Assembly: GCA_022432975.1 (NCBI GenBank) | Contig: CM039509.1 | Coordinates: forward strand, 28,057,511 to 28,121,510 | DNA: 64,000 nucleotides | Direction: 5' to 3' | Origin: Begonia masoniana | Taxonomy: Eukaryota; Streptophyta; Magnoliopsida; Cucurbitales; Begoniaceae | Shown here: piece after piece, positions 36,105-48,396 of the stretch | How positions within the stretch are numbered: the first letter of the stretch is position 1 | Layout of the letters: each line of letters opens with the position of its first letter | Program-made: the position numbers and the translations under genes | The notes under the pieces: generated by a model | The model's database searches: none | What the model was told of the DNA's origin: nothing | Seen by the model: the letters and a program-made list of their open reading frames with translations, nothing else

Positions 36105-39100
36105 ACAACTCAGGAATTATCTCCAAGTCGAATTTTTGAACTTCCACCTTCAAAGGTGCTGACATAGCTGACATTGTGGGCTACATTGTCGTTGACATCC
36201 TGCTTAATGCGTCGGCAACCGCATTGGCTTTACCAGGGTGATACTTAATCTCAAAATCATAATCTTTAACGAACTCAAGCCAACGCCTTTGCCTCATGTT
36301 TAATTCCTTTTGAGTAAAGAGATATTTCAGACTTTTGTGGTCCGAAAACACCTCGCACTGTTGTCCGTACAGATAGTGCCTCCAAATCTTCAGTGCAAAA
36401 ACCACAGCAGCTAACTCCAAATCGTGAGTGGGGTAATTCTGCTCGTAACTTTTTAGCTGTCTGGAAGCATACGTTACGACCCTTCCCTCTTGCATCAACA
36501 CACACCCCAGTCCAACCTTAGATGCGTCACAATAAACACTAAATTTTCCTTCTTCCACAGGGAGTGTCAATAAAGGTGTTGTCGTTAACTTCAGTTTCAG
36601 CGTCTGGAAGCTCTTCTCACAAGTTTCTGACCACGAATATTTGATGTCCTTCTTTGTTAAACCAGTTAGAGGCTTGGCTATCAACGAAAATCCTTTGATA
36701 AACTTTCTGTAATAGCCTGACAAACCAAGGAAACTACGAACTTCACTGGCATTCCTCGGTTGTGGCCAATCCTTCACTGTTTGAATTTTAACTGGATCAA
36801 ACGAAATGCCTTCTGCAGAGATAACGTGACCCAAAAAGTTGACTCTATCAAGCCAAAACTCGCACTTAGAAAATTTAACATATAATTGCTGCTGCTTTAG
36901 GGTTGACAAAACAATCTTCAGGTGTTCTGCATGTTCGTCCTTAGTTCGAGAATAAATTAGAATGTCATCTATAAATACAATCACGAACTTGTCCAAATAC
37001 TCCCCAAACACTCGGTTCATCAAGTCCATGAAAGCCGCAGGTGCGTTCGTTAGTCCAAAGCACATCACAAGAAATTCGTAATGCCCGTACCAAGTTCTGA
37101 ACGCTGTCTTTGGCACATCCTCTGCTTTGACCTTTAGTTGGTAGTAGCCTGAGTGTTGGTCAATCTTTGAAAATACTTTGACTCCTTGAAGTTGGTCAAA
37201 CAGATCGTCGATTTAGGGCAAGGGGTATTTATTCTTGATTGTCAGTTTGTTCAACTCCCTATAATCTATGGACATTCTGAGAGACCCGTCCTTCTTTTTA
37301 ACAAATAGAACAGGCGCACCCCAGGGAGAACAACTAGGGCGTACGAAACCTTTGTCTACTAACTCTTGTAATTGAGTTTTTAGTTCCTTCAGTTCAACGG
37401 GTGCCATACGATAGGGATTCTTAGACACTGGTGAGGTTTTAGGGTAAGTATCGATTACAAACTCAATTTCTCTATCATGCGGTAACCCTGGCAGATTGTC
37501 CAAGAATACTTCAGGAAACTCTCGAACCATAGGAATATCTTGGAGCTTTATCTCGTCCTTCCCTCGTGCATCTATTATGCTGGCTAGAAAACCCATACAT
37601 CCATTTCTTAACAACCGTTGGGCTATCATCGAAGATATAACTGGCATCATACTTGCTTTTGGAATAGCTTGGAAGGAATACCGATCTTCATTTGGGGGTC
37701 AAAATTTCACTAGTCCAGACCTACAACTAATTGTGGCGTAGTGTCTGAATAGCCAATCCATCCCCAAAATAACTTCGTACCCGTTTATGTCGATTATGAT
37801 CAATTCCACATACAACTTCTTGTCTCCTACTGACACAATATCACCCTTTACTACCTGTTCTGAATGTAAGGACTCTCCTGACGGTAACAGAACGCTATGT
37901 AGCTTATCAGCCGACGAGAACCATAAACTATGCTTACATACAAACGTGGTTGCTACAAAAGAATGAGTAGCTCACGTGTCAATAAGTGTATACGCGGGTT
38001 CACCGCAAATCAAAATCGTACCTGTTATGACCGTGTGTTGCACTGCATCTTCATCTTCCATCAGGGCAAAGACTCTAGGCGCCACCCTCGCTCGATTTGC
38101 ATCCGGCGGCATAGGACAATCTTTAATCAGATGACCAACCTTGTGATGTGCCCTGTAGGCCCATTACACGATCCCAGACCCGAGTCCACAATTTGACTAA
38201 CACACTTGTCTCTTTTGCAGGTCATGGTTCATGTGAAGACTTGGAGGACACCATGGACGACTTGAAGTGGGAGATTAAAGCTGCAGACGTTGACCAACCA
38301 AAGCATCTCCTCATGTGGAAAGACTAAAGAGGCACCTTAATGCTCATATGAGAATTTGTCTTCCCGAGCTTTGATATTTGTTGCTTTTTTTGAAATTTCG
38401 AACTTATTGGCAAACGTTGGCCTTCTTGTTTAAACTTTATTAGATGTATGTTAGGATTACATGGATGTTAGGATTAGATGAATGATAGGATTAGTTGGTG
38501 GCTTGGTTTGACCCATTGAAGTTGAAGACATGGCTCAAGCCCACATGATGACCCATCATTCCCCTTCCAAGCCCAAGCCCAAGACCAAGCCCACCATTAG
38601 GTCTATATATTCATGGCATTGGTGTTTGTAACTTTTTTTGGTTGATTTATGAGCACCCACGGATTTTTCTCTCAAAAGAAGAAGAAGCTTGGAGCAAGGA
38701 GCTTCCAAGGTAAGCTCGGTTGACAACAACCGAGGGATTGCGCCCCTGAACCATTCTTCTAGCTTGGTAGCTAGTTGGAGTGGATTTTGCCACCTCTTTC
38801 TTCACTCTTTTGAGAGCGAAAAACAACAAGGAGTGGTTGTAACCGATTCCTTGAATCGAGTTATCTTCCTTGGAAGAAAACTCTTGCCGAAAGTTCCATA
38901 ATAGCACTCATCGGCCGATTCTCGAAAAATATTCATAACTCGTTCAAATCAACGAATCTGGACCACAAATTTCATGAGCACACATCTTACTCACTACACA
39001 ATACGCACCTAAAATTTTCGTTAACTTCCGAGCACGTTTGATCTTTCGTTTGCCCTATTTCTTCTAGGATTTGTCGGTTTTGTGTCACCCAGGAACTAAC

Positions 39101-40081
39101 TATCTTCTTCGAGTTCTTGAGTCCTATTTGCAAGTCAGAGCTCAACACCTTGTCGCACCTGAAACATCGGCCTGTGTAAAGCTTGCATTCACCGTAGTGG
39201 TTACTCTAGCAGGTGGAACATAGTGGAGCTTGAGGAGCCTGAGGAGTTCGAGGAGCCCCTTGAGGTCGCATCTCTTTTCCTCGGTCATCATTGGGGTTAT
39301 AGGGCCTTTTAACTCCTCTTTGTTGTTGCTGCCAACCTCCTTTGTTCTGCTGTGGCTGTGGCCGCACCTCGCTGACAAACTTCCTTGGCAGCTCGCGTTG
39401 TCCTTGCACCGCTATCTTAACCTCTTCCAGTTCCAAGACCTTAGCTGCCACTTCAGAATAAGGTATGTTATGGATCCCTGCAGTCTTCACTCCCCTAAAA
39501 AGGTTTGGCTTCAACCCTTGAACAAATTGGTGAATCTTGTCTTCTTCGTCATCCACCAGACGGGGTGCGAACCGGGACAGTGCCTCAAACTTGCAGATAT
39601 AGTCTGCCACAGAACCGGTTTGGCGCAGCTGCATAAATTCCATCTTTTTGCTGGCCCGAACCGCCCGGCTAAAGTACTTATCAAAGAAAGCTGTCTTGAA
39701 CCATGCCCAAGTCATAGTCTCCATGTTAGTAGTGCTATGAATCGAGTCCCACCAATGCCTCGCATCCAGAGCAAGGTGGAAAATATCACATGTGATCTTA
39801 TCCTCTTCCTCAACCTTGACATACTTGAACATGTCCTCGATTGTTCGAATCCACTCTTCAGCATAGATAGGATCTGAAACTTGCCCATTAAAAATCGGAG
39901 GTCGAAGTCTGCGAAAACGCTCGCCACCTTGGTCGTGAGTCGTATTCGAGCTAGAATTTCCATGCTCTTCTCTAGTAGCCACAAGCTGTTCAATCTGGCG
40001 GGATTGGCGAAGAACCAATTCCGTTAGCTGGGCAATGATATTACTGTCTTCATTGGTTTCTCTTTGTTGACCTCTCACCAT
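36105..40081 (-). pseudogene. Element D gag-pol, 5' part (broken; S6 inside)
   Basis: Gag starts at ATG 40081 (MVRGQQRETNEDS) and includes RHWWDS, FFDKYF and a Gln-rich stretch. The knuckle CFRCDK is split by S6 at 39147/38144 and resumes GHLIKDCP. Then come protease, RT (FIDDIL, about 36950-36970) and RNase H (FSVYCDAS) to 36105, where F is inserted. Breaks: TAG 39206-39208 (Gln expected), TGA 37972-37974 in place of Gly of the protease DTG triad, TGA 37699-37701, TAA 37213-37215, TAG 36181-36183 (CAG in A). Integrase continues at 23030 on the plus strand. Confidence 0.92.
38144..39147. mobile_element. Solo LTR-like insertion S6 (1.0 kb, family unknown)
   Basis: It interrupts the D zinc-knuckle codons, with target duplication CCTTG (38139-38143 and 39148-39152). 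Ends are TGATGTGCCCTGTAGG and GAGCTCAACA (TG...CA). A plus-strand TATATATTCATGG at about 38604 could be a TATA box. No protein domain recognised. Unrelated in sequence to the other LTRs here. The 5-bp duplication and TG/CA ends favour a solo LTR or a small non-autonomous LTR element. Confidence 0.75.
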
Positions 40082-40175
40082 CTTGAAAGTCTTAACGTAT
40101 TATCATAAACACATCTTAACTTTAATGACATTACTAAAATCATAATGACTTACAGTTGTTGGAGTGTACTCATGC

Positions 40176-42661
40176 TGTAACACCCGAGTTTTTTGGGTTT
40201 CCGCTCCAAGGGTGTTTTCATAAATAAGAAATATAGGTCTGTTTTGTGAGCGGGAGGTTTTATTAGGACCCTAGGAATTTATGAGGATTTTTAGAAGAAT
40301 AAGTAAATTTTTGAAAATCCAAATCGATAGCATAACGCCGAGTTACGGTTTTTTGCCTATAGTGTTTTAAGTCGTAAAAATAGTAAATTAAGTTCGTTTT
40401 GTGAACGGAGAGTTTCGTTAGAACCCTAGGAGTAAGTTGGAATATTTGGAGGAATAAGAAAGTTTCGGAAAATTCAAATAGATATGCGAAATAACTGAAT
40501 ATGTAAAATATTAAGATGAGGGGCAAACTTGTAATTAGGTATATTAATATTTTAAATTAACAAATACCCCCCCCCCCCCCCCTCCCCTCATTTATTTCTT
40601 CATTTTCACGGGAGAACACCAAAGAGCATTCCTTCCCTCTCTGGCATTTCTCCCTTCTTCCTTCGCCGATCACTCCGCAGCCAATGTTTCTTCCTCCGGC
40701 GATTTCTCTCCTAGTTTTCCTTCTCCAATCGACATTCTAGGTAAGCTCCAAGTTCTAGGCACCTTAGTTTGACGTTTTCGGAGTTGTTTTTGATAAGGGT
40801 TTTTGGTTAGGGTTTTGATAAATTGTGTTTCCGTGTTAGAAATTGTTAGGGTTGTAATATTAATGATCTTTGATGGTAGATTAGGAGTTTTTATCGATAG
40901 TTAGATTAAAATTGGAGGTTAAATGATGTAAATGTCAATTAGGGCTTGTTGGAAAAATAAGTGAGCACAACATGCTGGATGAATTGCCCGAGTGAGGTAA
41001 TCAATGGTTTTAGAGAAATTAGCTTTGGCTAGGAGCTTAGTTTAAGGTTGGAATTCGTTTATTTAGAATCGGTTTTAATGCCACTACTTGTGAAATGCCT
41101 TAGGTGGAGACAAATTTTCGGACGGTGCTCGGCTTGCTACGGACGCCAGGTAAGTGGGTGCTAGGTTTCCGGCCCTTAAGGCCCTACATCGTGTCAATGC
41201 TAGGCTTTTGTGTTGTTATGATAATTTTCTAATTGTGTATTAGTTGTTTGTTAAGTTTGTTGCGAGTAAAGTATGTTCATGTACGTTCGTGAATTTTTTG
41301 ATGGTATGTTATGCGTAAATTCCTCATGCATCATGTTTGCTCAAATGACATACGAAATGTTTTACATGCATGGAATTGAAATATAAGTAATGATTAAATT
41401 GGTTGGGGCGGTACGGCCATGACAACAAAACCGTCCATCTTGAGGGACCATGAATCACTGTCCATGCACTGGACCATGAATATTGTCCGTAAGGACCATG
41501 TACATGCACTTGCCTACTCCCCAACATAATTCATGTAAAGTAAAAAGAACACGAACAAGTAAATGAATATGTTTTATGAAAGTCACGCATTCATGCATAC
41601 GTCATTTATAGTGCATTCTCTTACTAAGCATTAGGCTTAATGTTTGTGTTGTATGATGTAGGTGAAGAGATCGGAGGTGAGGAGCCTCCTCTCGATGATC
41701 AAGTATAGGTGGTCGGTGGATGGGGACTCGTGGCGACGGCAAGTGTTTTGGCAAGGCTTACCGACCCGTGGGTGGCTCCAAACTCTTTTGGTAAAAGTAG
41801 GCGTGTGTGCTGATATAGAATTTACTGGTCATGGTTTGGTTGTATAGTGGTTAGCTCGGAGAAAATTTGATTTTTGGATAGTTGTATTTATATGGGTCAT
41901 TTTTGGATAATGTTAGGAGTTTCCGCTGTGTATGTCTGTTATCGATGGGTTTGATGATTTTTGGGTATGGTTTTGAGATGAAAATGTGTTTATGTTCGAT
42001 GTTGTGTACTGGATTAGGTTGAGTCGTATTTGGTGATTTTAGGTATTTTAAATCTGTAAGGATACGCTCGGTTTTTAGAGCGATCCATGCAGTTTGTTTT
42101 CATGAATTTTGATTGTGTATAGGCTACGTTTCGTGTCGTGTTTTAGGTGATTAATGAAATTAAGAAATATGTTTAGGTGGATGAGTTGTTATGTAAAATT
42201 TTATGGTGTGTTGTGGAATGAAAAGAAATGAGAAGTGTGGCGTGCAGGGAATGAAGAAGGAAGAAGGCAACGCTCTGGAATTCAGATTACAAAGCGGTTG
42301 CCGATCGATCGCCAAAAAGGGGGGCGATCGATCGGCTAGTGGGATTGGCAATTCTCTTGTTTTCCAGAGAGTTAGCCGATCGATCGGCTAACCTAGGGCC
42401 GATCGATCGGCTGTCAAGCAGCCGATCAATCGCCCCTTGTTTTTCTTGTGGGCCGATCGATCGGTTGTCAAGCAGCTGATCGATCGCCCCCTATGTTGTT
42501 TTCCTTTGACGATTTTGCCCCCCCCTTTTAATTGTTTGGTCTTAGAATATATATATATATATATAATAGTACATATATTTTCTGCGTGAACTTACGGGGG
42601 TTAAGTTAAGATTAACTCATGGCTAGGCCGTGGCGGCCCTGACCGGGTTGGGGTTGTCACA
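40176..42661 (+). mobile_element. Solo LTR S3 (Ty3/gypsy type)
   Basis: 2486 bp, TGTAACACCCG to GGTTGTCACA, with a perfect target duplication CATGC (40171-40175 and 42662-42666). It lies in the D leader between the primer-binding site and gag, in the opposite orientation to D. Intron-like module 41150-41661 with hairpin GGCC-CTTAA-GGCC (41171-41183). GATCGATCG palindromes occur at 42300-42490, an (AT)n run near 42549, and a C-homopolymer at about 40566. Confidence 0.96.
42300..42490 (+). repeat. GATCGATCGG palindrome cluster in S3
   Basis: About six copies of CCGATCGATCGGC, GGCGATCGATCGGC or near variants in 190 bp, near the LTR 3' end as in D. Not tandem; the intervals differ. Confidence 0.85.
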
Positions 42662-42721
42662 CATGCGGCGATTTGTGCTGGTAGGCAGTCTACAGAACCG
42701 ATTTTAAAATCCGAGTGCATT

Positions 42722-42729
42722 TGATACCA
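42722..42729 (-). other. Primer-binding site of element D
   Basis: The minus strand reads TGGTATCA four bases after the LTR end. This matches the first eight bases of the usual plant initiator tRNA-Met site (TGGTATCAGAGC); the rest has diverged. It confirms that 42734-45168 is a 5' LTR in minus orientation. Confidence 0.75.
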
Positions 42730-42733
42730 AAGT

Positions 42734-45168
42734 TGTCACGACCCGAAACCCAATGGGTCGCGACTTACATAGTCGTGTTCGTGTTCTTTTGAACATAAGA
42801 GAAACTACTTGAAAGAAACTTTGCTAAAATCATTAAGAGTCATGTTTAAAACTCATTTAAAAATCTCGTGGAAATAGCTCGAACAACAATAAAATTTTAC
42901 AGAAGAAATTTAGAGAAGGACACACTCAGGATTAAGAGAAAAGAGGAGGGGCGAAATCAGAAAAATCAACAGGGCCAATCGATTGGCCAAAATAGGGGAT
43001 CAATCGCCCTTCACAATATATACACAGCCGATTGATCGCCTGATTTGGGCGATCGATCGCCCCTCAAAGATTACACAGCTGATCGATCGCTACATCAGCC
43101 GATCGATCGGCACCCTCTCTGCTTCTTCGCTCTCGCCGAATGGTATTGTGCCGATCGATCACTCCCTTAGCCGATCGATCGGCACCCTCCCTGGAAAGTT
43201 GCTCCAATAACTTCCTTCCTAATAATTTAAAACATACAACAACATAATTACAACTTCTCCTACGATCCCCAACCAAGACTCATTTTTAAACCATTCAAAC
43301 GAAAAGCTTTAAATCCCTAAACCATTCATCCTTGAAAATCATAGAAGAACAAAACATTTAGACCGTAGCGGAACATAAAACGAGTAAAAATCCCTTAGTC
43401 ATAAATTCATCTTAAAAATGAAAAGTAAAACCATCAACCATCCTAATACTTATCATCATATGAAAATCCTATGTAAAACATTTTCTACTTATACTTCCAA
43501 AATCATAAACCTATACCAAAACATGCTAGGAGCACCACCCTTGGGTCAAATTGCCGCCCAGCTACAAAACTCCGCCATGAGTACCATCCAGCAACCCGAC
43601 TCAAACGTCATCACTTGGTTTAAGGTCTTCATCTTCAAATTCGTCACCTACATCTTAAGGTACACTATAAGCCTAATGTTTAGTAAGGAGTATAACAAAT
43701 ATATATGAATACTCATGAATGCATGCTTCACCAAAAATCATGTTCATGTTCGTAATTCTGTTCTTATTCATCATTAACATGGTATGAATTAAGGGGCACG
43801 GGGAAAAATGGCGAGGGAGTCATAAACGTGGTCCAATCAGACAATAATGGTAACGACTAGTCCGGCCTCCACCAGCGGGAGGATCCGCGAACTAATCGTG
43901 CAGTATCAACCCGACCCCCACTAGCAGGAGGATCCGCGAGTCTTCCTGCCAGTCCGGCCCCCACCAGCAGGAGGACCCACGAACTGTACTAAGATCTTGT
44001 GAACATAATCGTGGCCATTTTTCCCGTCCCACACATATTCATGCTTCCATATATTTTCATATACTTATCGTGAACATATAAAACATGCACATAAATCATT
44101 TTTTTTGTATGCTTTGAAGAATCATGATGCATGGACATAAATTCACTTAGGGTAACATACTATAGGAAACGAGCTATACATCATGAATCATAACATCACT
44201 CTACTCAAATCATTAAATCATAGTCCTCAACGAATCACAACCATCATCAATCACTCAAGCAAATCATCCTAGTACCCTTGTGATGTAGGGCCCTAGCGGC
44301 CGGAAATCCTAACACACCCACTTACCTAGATTCTTTAGCAACGTCGTGCCGTCACTTTAAGCTCTTTTCACCTATGACATTTCATATTCCGATGTTAAAA
44401 ATCAATCATAAATAATCTAAACTCAAAACTAGCAAAGTCCTAGCTAAGGAAGTTTCCTAGAAATCTAACTTAATCTATTTAGACGTTTTATCGAACACTT
44501 GGTGTGCATATCTCATTATCACCTACATTAATGACATTTATACCTATCAACCACCATAAATTAAACCAACAATCATTAAATCTCAACCTACTATCAACTA
44601 TAGCCTTAAATCCTCCATAAATGCACATAGTAAACAAAACCTCACGATTCCAACGTTACTCCATAAATTTCAAAATTCAAACACTATAACTCTATTTGTT
44701 AACAAGCCCTAAATCGAAAGCTCAACGAATACATTAATTAGAACTTACTTAAGCTTCGAATCCTTGAAGAGATGAAAGAAAAATCGGCCGTTAAAAGGGA
44801 GGAGAATCGTTGATTTGGAAGGGAAACACCGAGAGAAAACTAGAGGAAGGAGGAGGCGGCTGGAGGAAAGAAAAACGTAGGGAAGGGAAAAATAAAAAGG
44901 ATTTTAGGTTTTAATTAAATTTTTACCTGCACAATTACTAAATCGCCCTCCCTATTAATTTTACTTAATTTTCATTAAATAAACTATAGTTTGGTTTTCT
45001 CCAAAATAACAAAACTCACAAAAAATTCTCATAAACCCTATGAGTTCCAATAAAACTTCTCGTTCGCAAAACGGGCTTAACTTATTATTTCTACGAATTA
45101 AAAACACTATACGACAAAACCGGAGGTCTATAAATAAAATCTATAGCCTCAAAAATCTGGGTGTTACA
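42734..45168 (-). repeat. 5' LTR of element D
   Basis: 2435 bp. The right end GGGTGTTACA is followed by GAATG (45169-45173), the reverse-strand form of CATTC at 26892-26896. Highly similar throughout to the 3' LTR on the other strand. Intron-like module 43648-44325 (678 nt against 681 in the 3' LTR), hairpin GGCC-CTAGC-GGCC 44289-44301. GATCGATCGG palindromes at 42975-43190. Confidence 0.95.
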
Positions 45169-45348
45169 GAATGAAAGCTCGGGTTCTTGTTCAAATGAAA
45201 GCACTTTGACTGTCGCAATACAAGATATATCTATCTTGTTGATGACCCAATTCTGTCAGAAATTTTTGCATCCACAAAATTTCTTTGTAGACTTTTGTAG
45301 ACGCCATAAACTCAGCTTCTGTCGTAAACAATGCAACTGAACCTTGTC
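45169..45348 (-). pseudogene. Copia C RNase H fragment
   Basis: A minus-strand piece with SVALFTTEAEFMAS and YCDSQSAF, the RNase H region. It runs on the right into RT codons at 48397 once S4 is removed (both sides share TTGTC), and on the left into 26892 once D is removed. Confidence 0.85.
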
Positions 45349-46558
45349 TATAACACCCATAATTTTTCCTAAAACTTAGGTAGCCGTAGCTTAGAATAGT
45401 AGAAGCGTTATGGAAGTTTAGTTATTCAAAAGTATGTGTAATGAGATGAGAAGTGAGAAAGGGTGAACATTTGACTTTCAAAGGTTGAAAAGTCAAATGT
45501 TTCAACCAATGGAAATTTTGGTTGACAATTCAAAGGTGATAAATAAAGTGAAGGAAAAGTGAAGGATTAATGGCCATCACGTTGGAAGAATGAGAAAAAG
45601 AAAGTGAGGGTTTATTTGCAAAGTTAAAGAACTTAGGGTAGGAAAGTTAAAAGTGGAAGAAATGTTTAGGTTAAAAGTTTGATTTCTCTCATTTTTCCCC
45701 TTCATCTCCATCGATGCCCTCTTTCCTCCATTGATGCACTTCTCTTCTTCCTCTCCTCAAGATTTCCAAGGGGTTTGAAGGTAAAATAAGTGGGTTTTGG
45801 TTTTTATAGGTTTAGGTGTTAATTGTTGGTGTTTTAAGGGTATTTTGAGAGAGTTTAGAGAGAGTTGTAAAACCCTAATGTGAGGATTCCGAAAATTGAG
45901 TTTAAATGTTAGATTTCTTTCCTATTTTGATGATTTAGTTGTTGAATGGATTGGTTTAGGTTGATTTTAGGGTTAGATTGAAGATTGGAGTTGAGTTTGG
46001 GAAAAACCGGTTTTTAACTCAAAGGGGGCCGGTTCTGTTTTCTGGATTTCGGCTTGGCTAATGTGTTTGCTTGGTTAATTTGGGTGTTTCAATGGATAGT
46101 AGACGTGTAGAGGTTTCCGAATTGGGGTGGCGCGTCGAAATCCGTTGAAAAACGAGAGAGTTAGGACCGTTTGAAGTTAGACGGTCAATTTTAGTATAAA
46201 AATCAGGTTTTGTGTTTTGGGGAATGAATTGTGTTATAGTTTTATTTACTTTAGGTTAAGAATTTTCTTAGAGTTCGTGAGGAAATTAATAAGTTGAGTT
46301 TCCGTGATTTTAGGTCATCGAGCGTGTACTTTGATTGGACGAAGTGACAGCACGTTTTTGGAGCAGCCAGGTAAGTAGTGGATGTGTGCCTTTTGCCTTC
46401 GGGCCTACACCACAGAACGGTAGGGACAATTGTTTGTTTGTTGTTTGTGTGGTTGCTTCGTTTTGTTTTTGGTTGAGCACTACGAAATGAACGAGAGTTT
46501 AGCATGTTTTGAATTGTGAGGATGAAATGTAAGATATGCAACAGTGTAATACGCAAAT

Positions 46559-47237
46559 GTGTCTCGAGTAGAAGGATTTCTACTCGAGAGGTACGCTGAT
46601 GTGTCTCGAGGAGAACTCGAGAGGTACACAAATGTGTCTCGAGTAGAAGGATTTCTACTCGAGAGGTACGCTGATGTGTCTCGAGGAGAACTCGAGAGGT
46701 ACGCAAATGTGTCTCGAGTAGAAGGATTTCTACTCGAGAGGTACGCTGATGTGTCTCGAGTAGAAGGATTTCTACTCGAGAGGTACGCTGATGTGTCTCG
46801 AGGAGAACTCGAGAGGTACGCAAATGTGTCTCGAGTAGAAGGATTTCTACTCGAGAGGTACGCTGATGTGTCTCGAGGAGAACTCGAGAGGTACGCAAAT
46901 GTGTCTCGAGTAGAAGGATTTCTACTCGAGAGGTACGCTGATGTGTCTCGAGGAGAACTCGAGAGGTACGCAAATGTGTCTCGAGTAGAAGGATTTCTAC
47001 TCGAGAGGTACGCTGGTGTGTCTCGAGGAGAACTCGAGAGGTACGCAAATGTGTCTCGAGTAGAAGGATTTCTACTCGAGAGGTACGCTGCTGTGTCTCG
47101 AGGAGAACTCGAGAGGTAAGCAAATGTGTCTCGAGTAGAAGGATTTCTACTCGAGAGGTACGCTGATGTGTCTCGAGGAGAACTCGAGAGGTACGCAAAT
47201 GTATCTCGAGTAGAATGGATATTCTACGAGAGAGGTA
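46559..47237 (+). repeat. 75-bp minisatellite of alternating palindromes in S4
   Basis: Each unit has two inverted repeats: a long one with arms TCTCGAGTAGAA and TTCTACTCGAGA around GGAT, and a short one with arms TCTCGAG and CTCGAGA around GAGAA. I count ten long (the last decayed) and eight short palindromes; between the third and fourth long ones the short one is missing. Both strands are open across it only because of the repetition. About three dozen XhoI sites (CTCGAG) fall in 680 bp. Confidence 0.95.
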
Positions 47238-48002
47238 CGCCTATGATTAATGAAGTGAGAACGTGATACACACAACCGAGAGTAGAAACTGCATATGTTA
47301 GGGTCGTGTGTGTGAGGGTTGAGGGTGCATCGTGCATTGTTTCTGTATGCATTATCATTATTCCCTACTTGCTAAGCATTAGGCTTACGTTTTGTGTTCT
47401 GTGGTGTAGGTGACGAGTATTTGACAGGTGAGGTTGACGAGACCGCCGAGGATTAGGCCGCAATCGGAGGAGTACGGAGTTCGCCGGTGCAGGCTATTTG
47501 TCGGGGCGTCTGGATCACTATCCTTCTTCGGGTATTTTGTGGGAATGTTGTGGATAGTTTTGTTTGTAAAGGTTTTGTTTTGAAATAGATTAGAATGGTG
47601 GAAGGTTTTAGTACTTGGTTTCGTAAATGTTTTCGCACTCACTTTGATGGTTTTATGAATTTATTGTGCTGATAAGTAGTGAGTACAAATGTTTGGAATT
47701 TAAGAAGTATATTTTCCGGTTTTAAATCGCAGGTTTTGGTTTATCGGATTTTAGGCGTTATGCCGTCCGTTTTTATTTTAAAACAAACAACGTCGGGTTT
47801 AAGTTAGCTATTTTTATTAATATCAAGTCGGTTTTCCACAAAATTTACGGAATTTGAAGATTTATGTGTTGGGAGGGTATGGTAAAAATTTCGGGATTTT
47901 TGGAGGTGTCGGGCTTGTAGAAAAGTGTAGAAAGGTTGTGAAAGTCAAGAAAAGTCAAACCGGGATGTTTTGGGACGTTTTTGGCCGAAAATACCCGAGT
48001 CG

Positions 48003-48115
48003 GCCCGATCGATCGGGCATGGGTCACGATCGATCGCGGCCGGGGTCAATTTTGGTGAAAATAGCCCGAGCGGGCCCGATCGATCGGGCCCAAAACGCGA
48101 CCGATCGTTGTTGGG
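48003..48115 (+). repeat. CGATCGATCG palindromes in S4
   Basis: Two perfect GCCCGATCGATCGGGC blocks (near 48003 and 48073) plus weaker ACGATCGATCG and CGATCG words, close to the LTR 3' end. The position matches the D and S3 clusters. Confidence 0.8.
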
Positions 48116-48396
48116 CGCGCCCAGCACGCGCGCGGCGCCCCCAGCGCGCGCGCGGCGCCCAGCGTGCGGGCCCAGCAGTGTTTCTAAAAAAAAAATTCTG
48201 AAAAAAATACTATTTCTACTTTGTTTTAACCCGACTTTTTCCGACATATTTTAAACGTATTTTGGCACATTTTCCAACAAAAATCGAGGGTTCGAAAAAT
48301 CCGAAAACCGAGTCAAAAAATTTACGAAAAAGATTTTAAACACGGGATTGGTTTGGAATGTGACGCACCGAGCCGGGAAGGGTTCGGGGTGTTACA

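Larger units (their letters stand above)
45349..48396 (+). mobile_element. Solo LTR S4 (Ty3/gypsy type) with hairpin array
   Basis: 3048 bp with target duplication TTGTC (45344-45348 and 48397-48401). The 5' end reads TATAACACCC, apparently a decayed TGTAACACCC; the 3' end is GGGGTGTTACA. Orientation is set by the intron-like module 46371-47409 (AGGTAAGT, CTAAGCATTAGG, GGTGTAG). A 75-bp hairpin array fills that module. GATCGATCGGGC palindromes lie at 48003-48115, followed by a GC-rich run of GCGCGC words. Confidence 0.93.

Noticed and set aside
46251..47198. 315-codon and 186-codon open frames on opposite strands
   Set aside because: Both arise from the 75-bp palindromic array, which is open on both strands by symmetry.
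47854..48254. Overlapping open frames of 94-115 codons on both strands
   Set aside because: GC-rich LTR sequence with GATCGATCGG palindromes and GCGCGC runs; no domain, no homologue pattern in sister LTRs.
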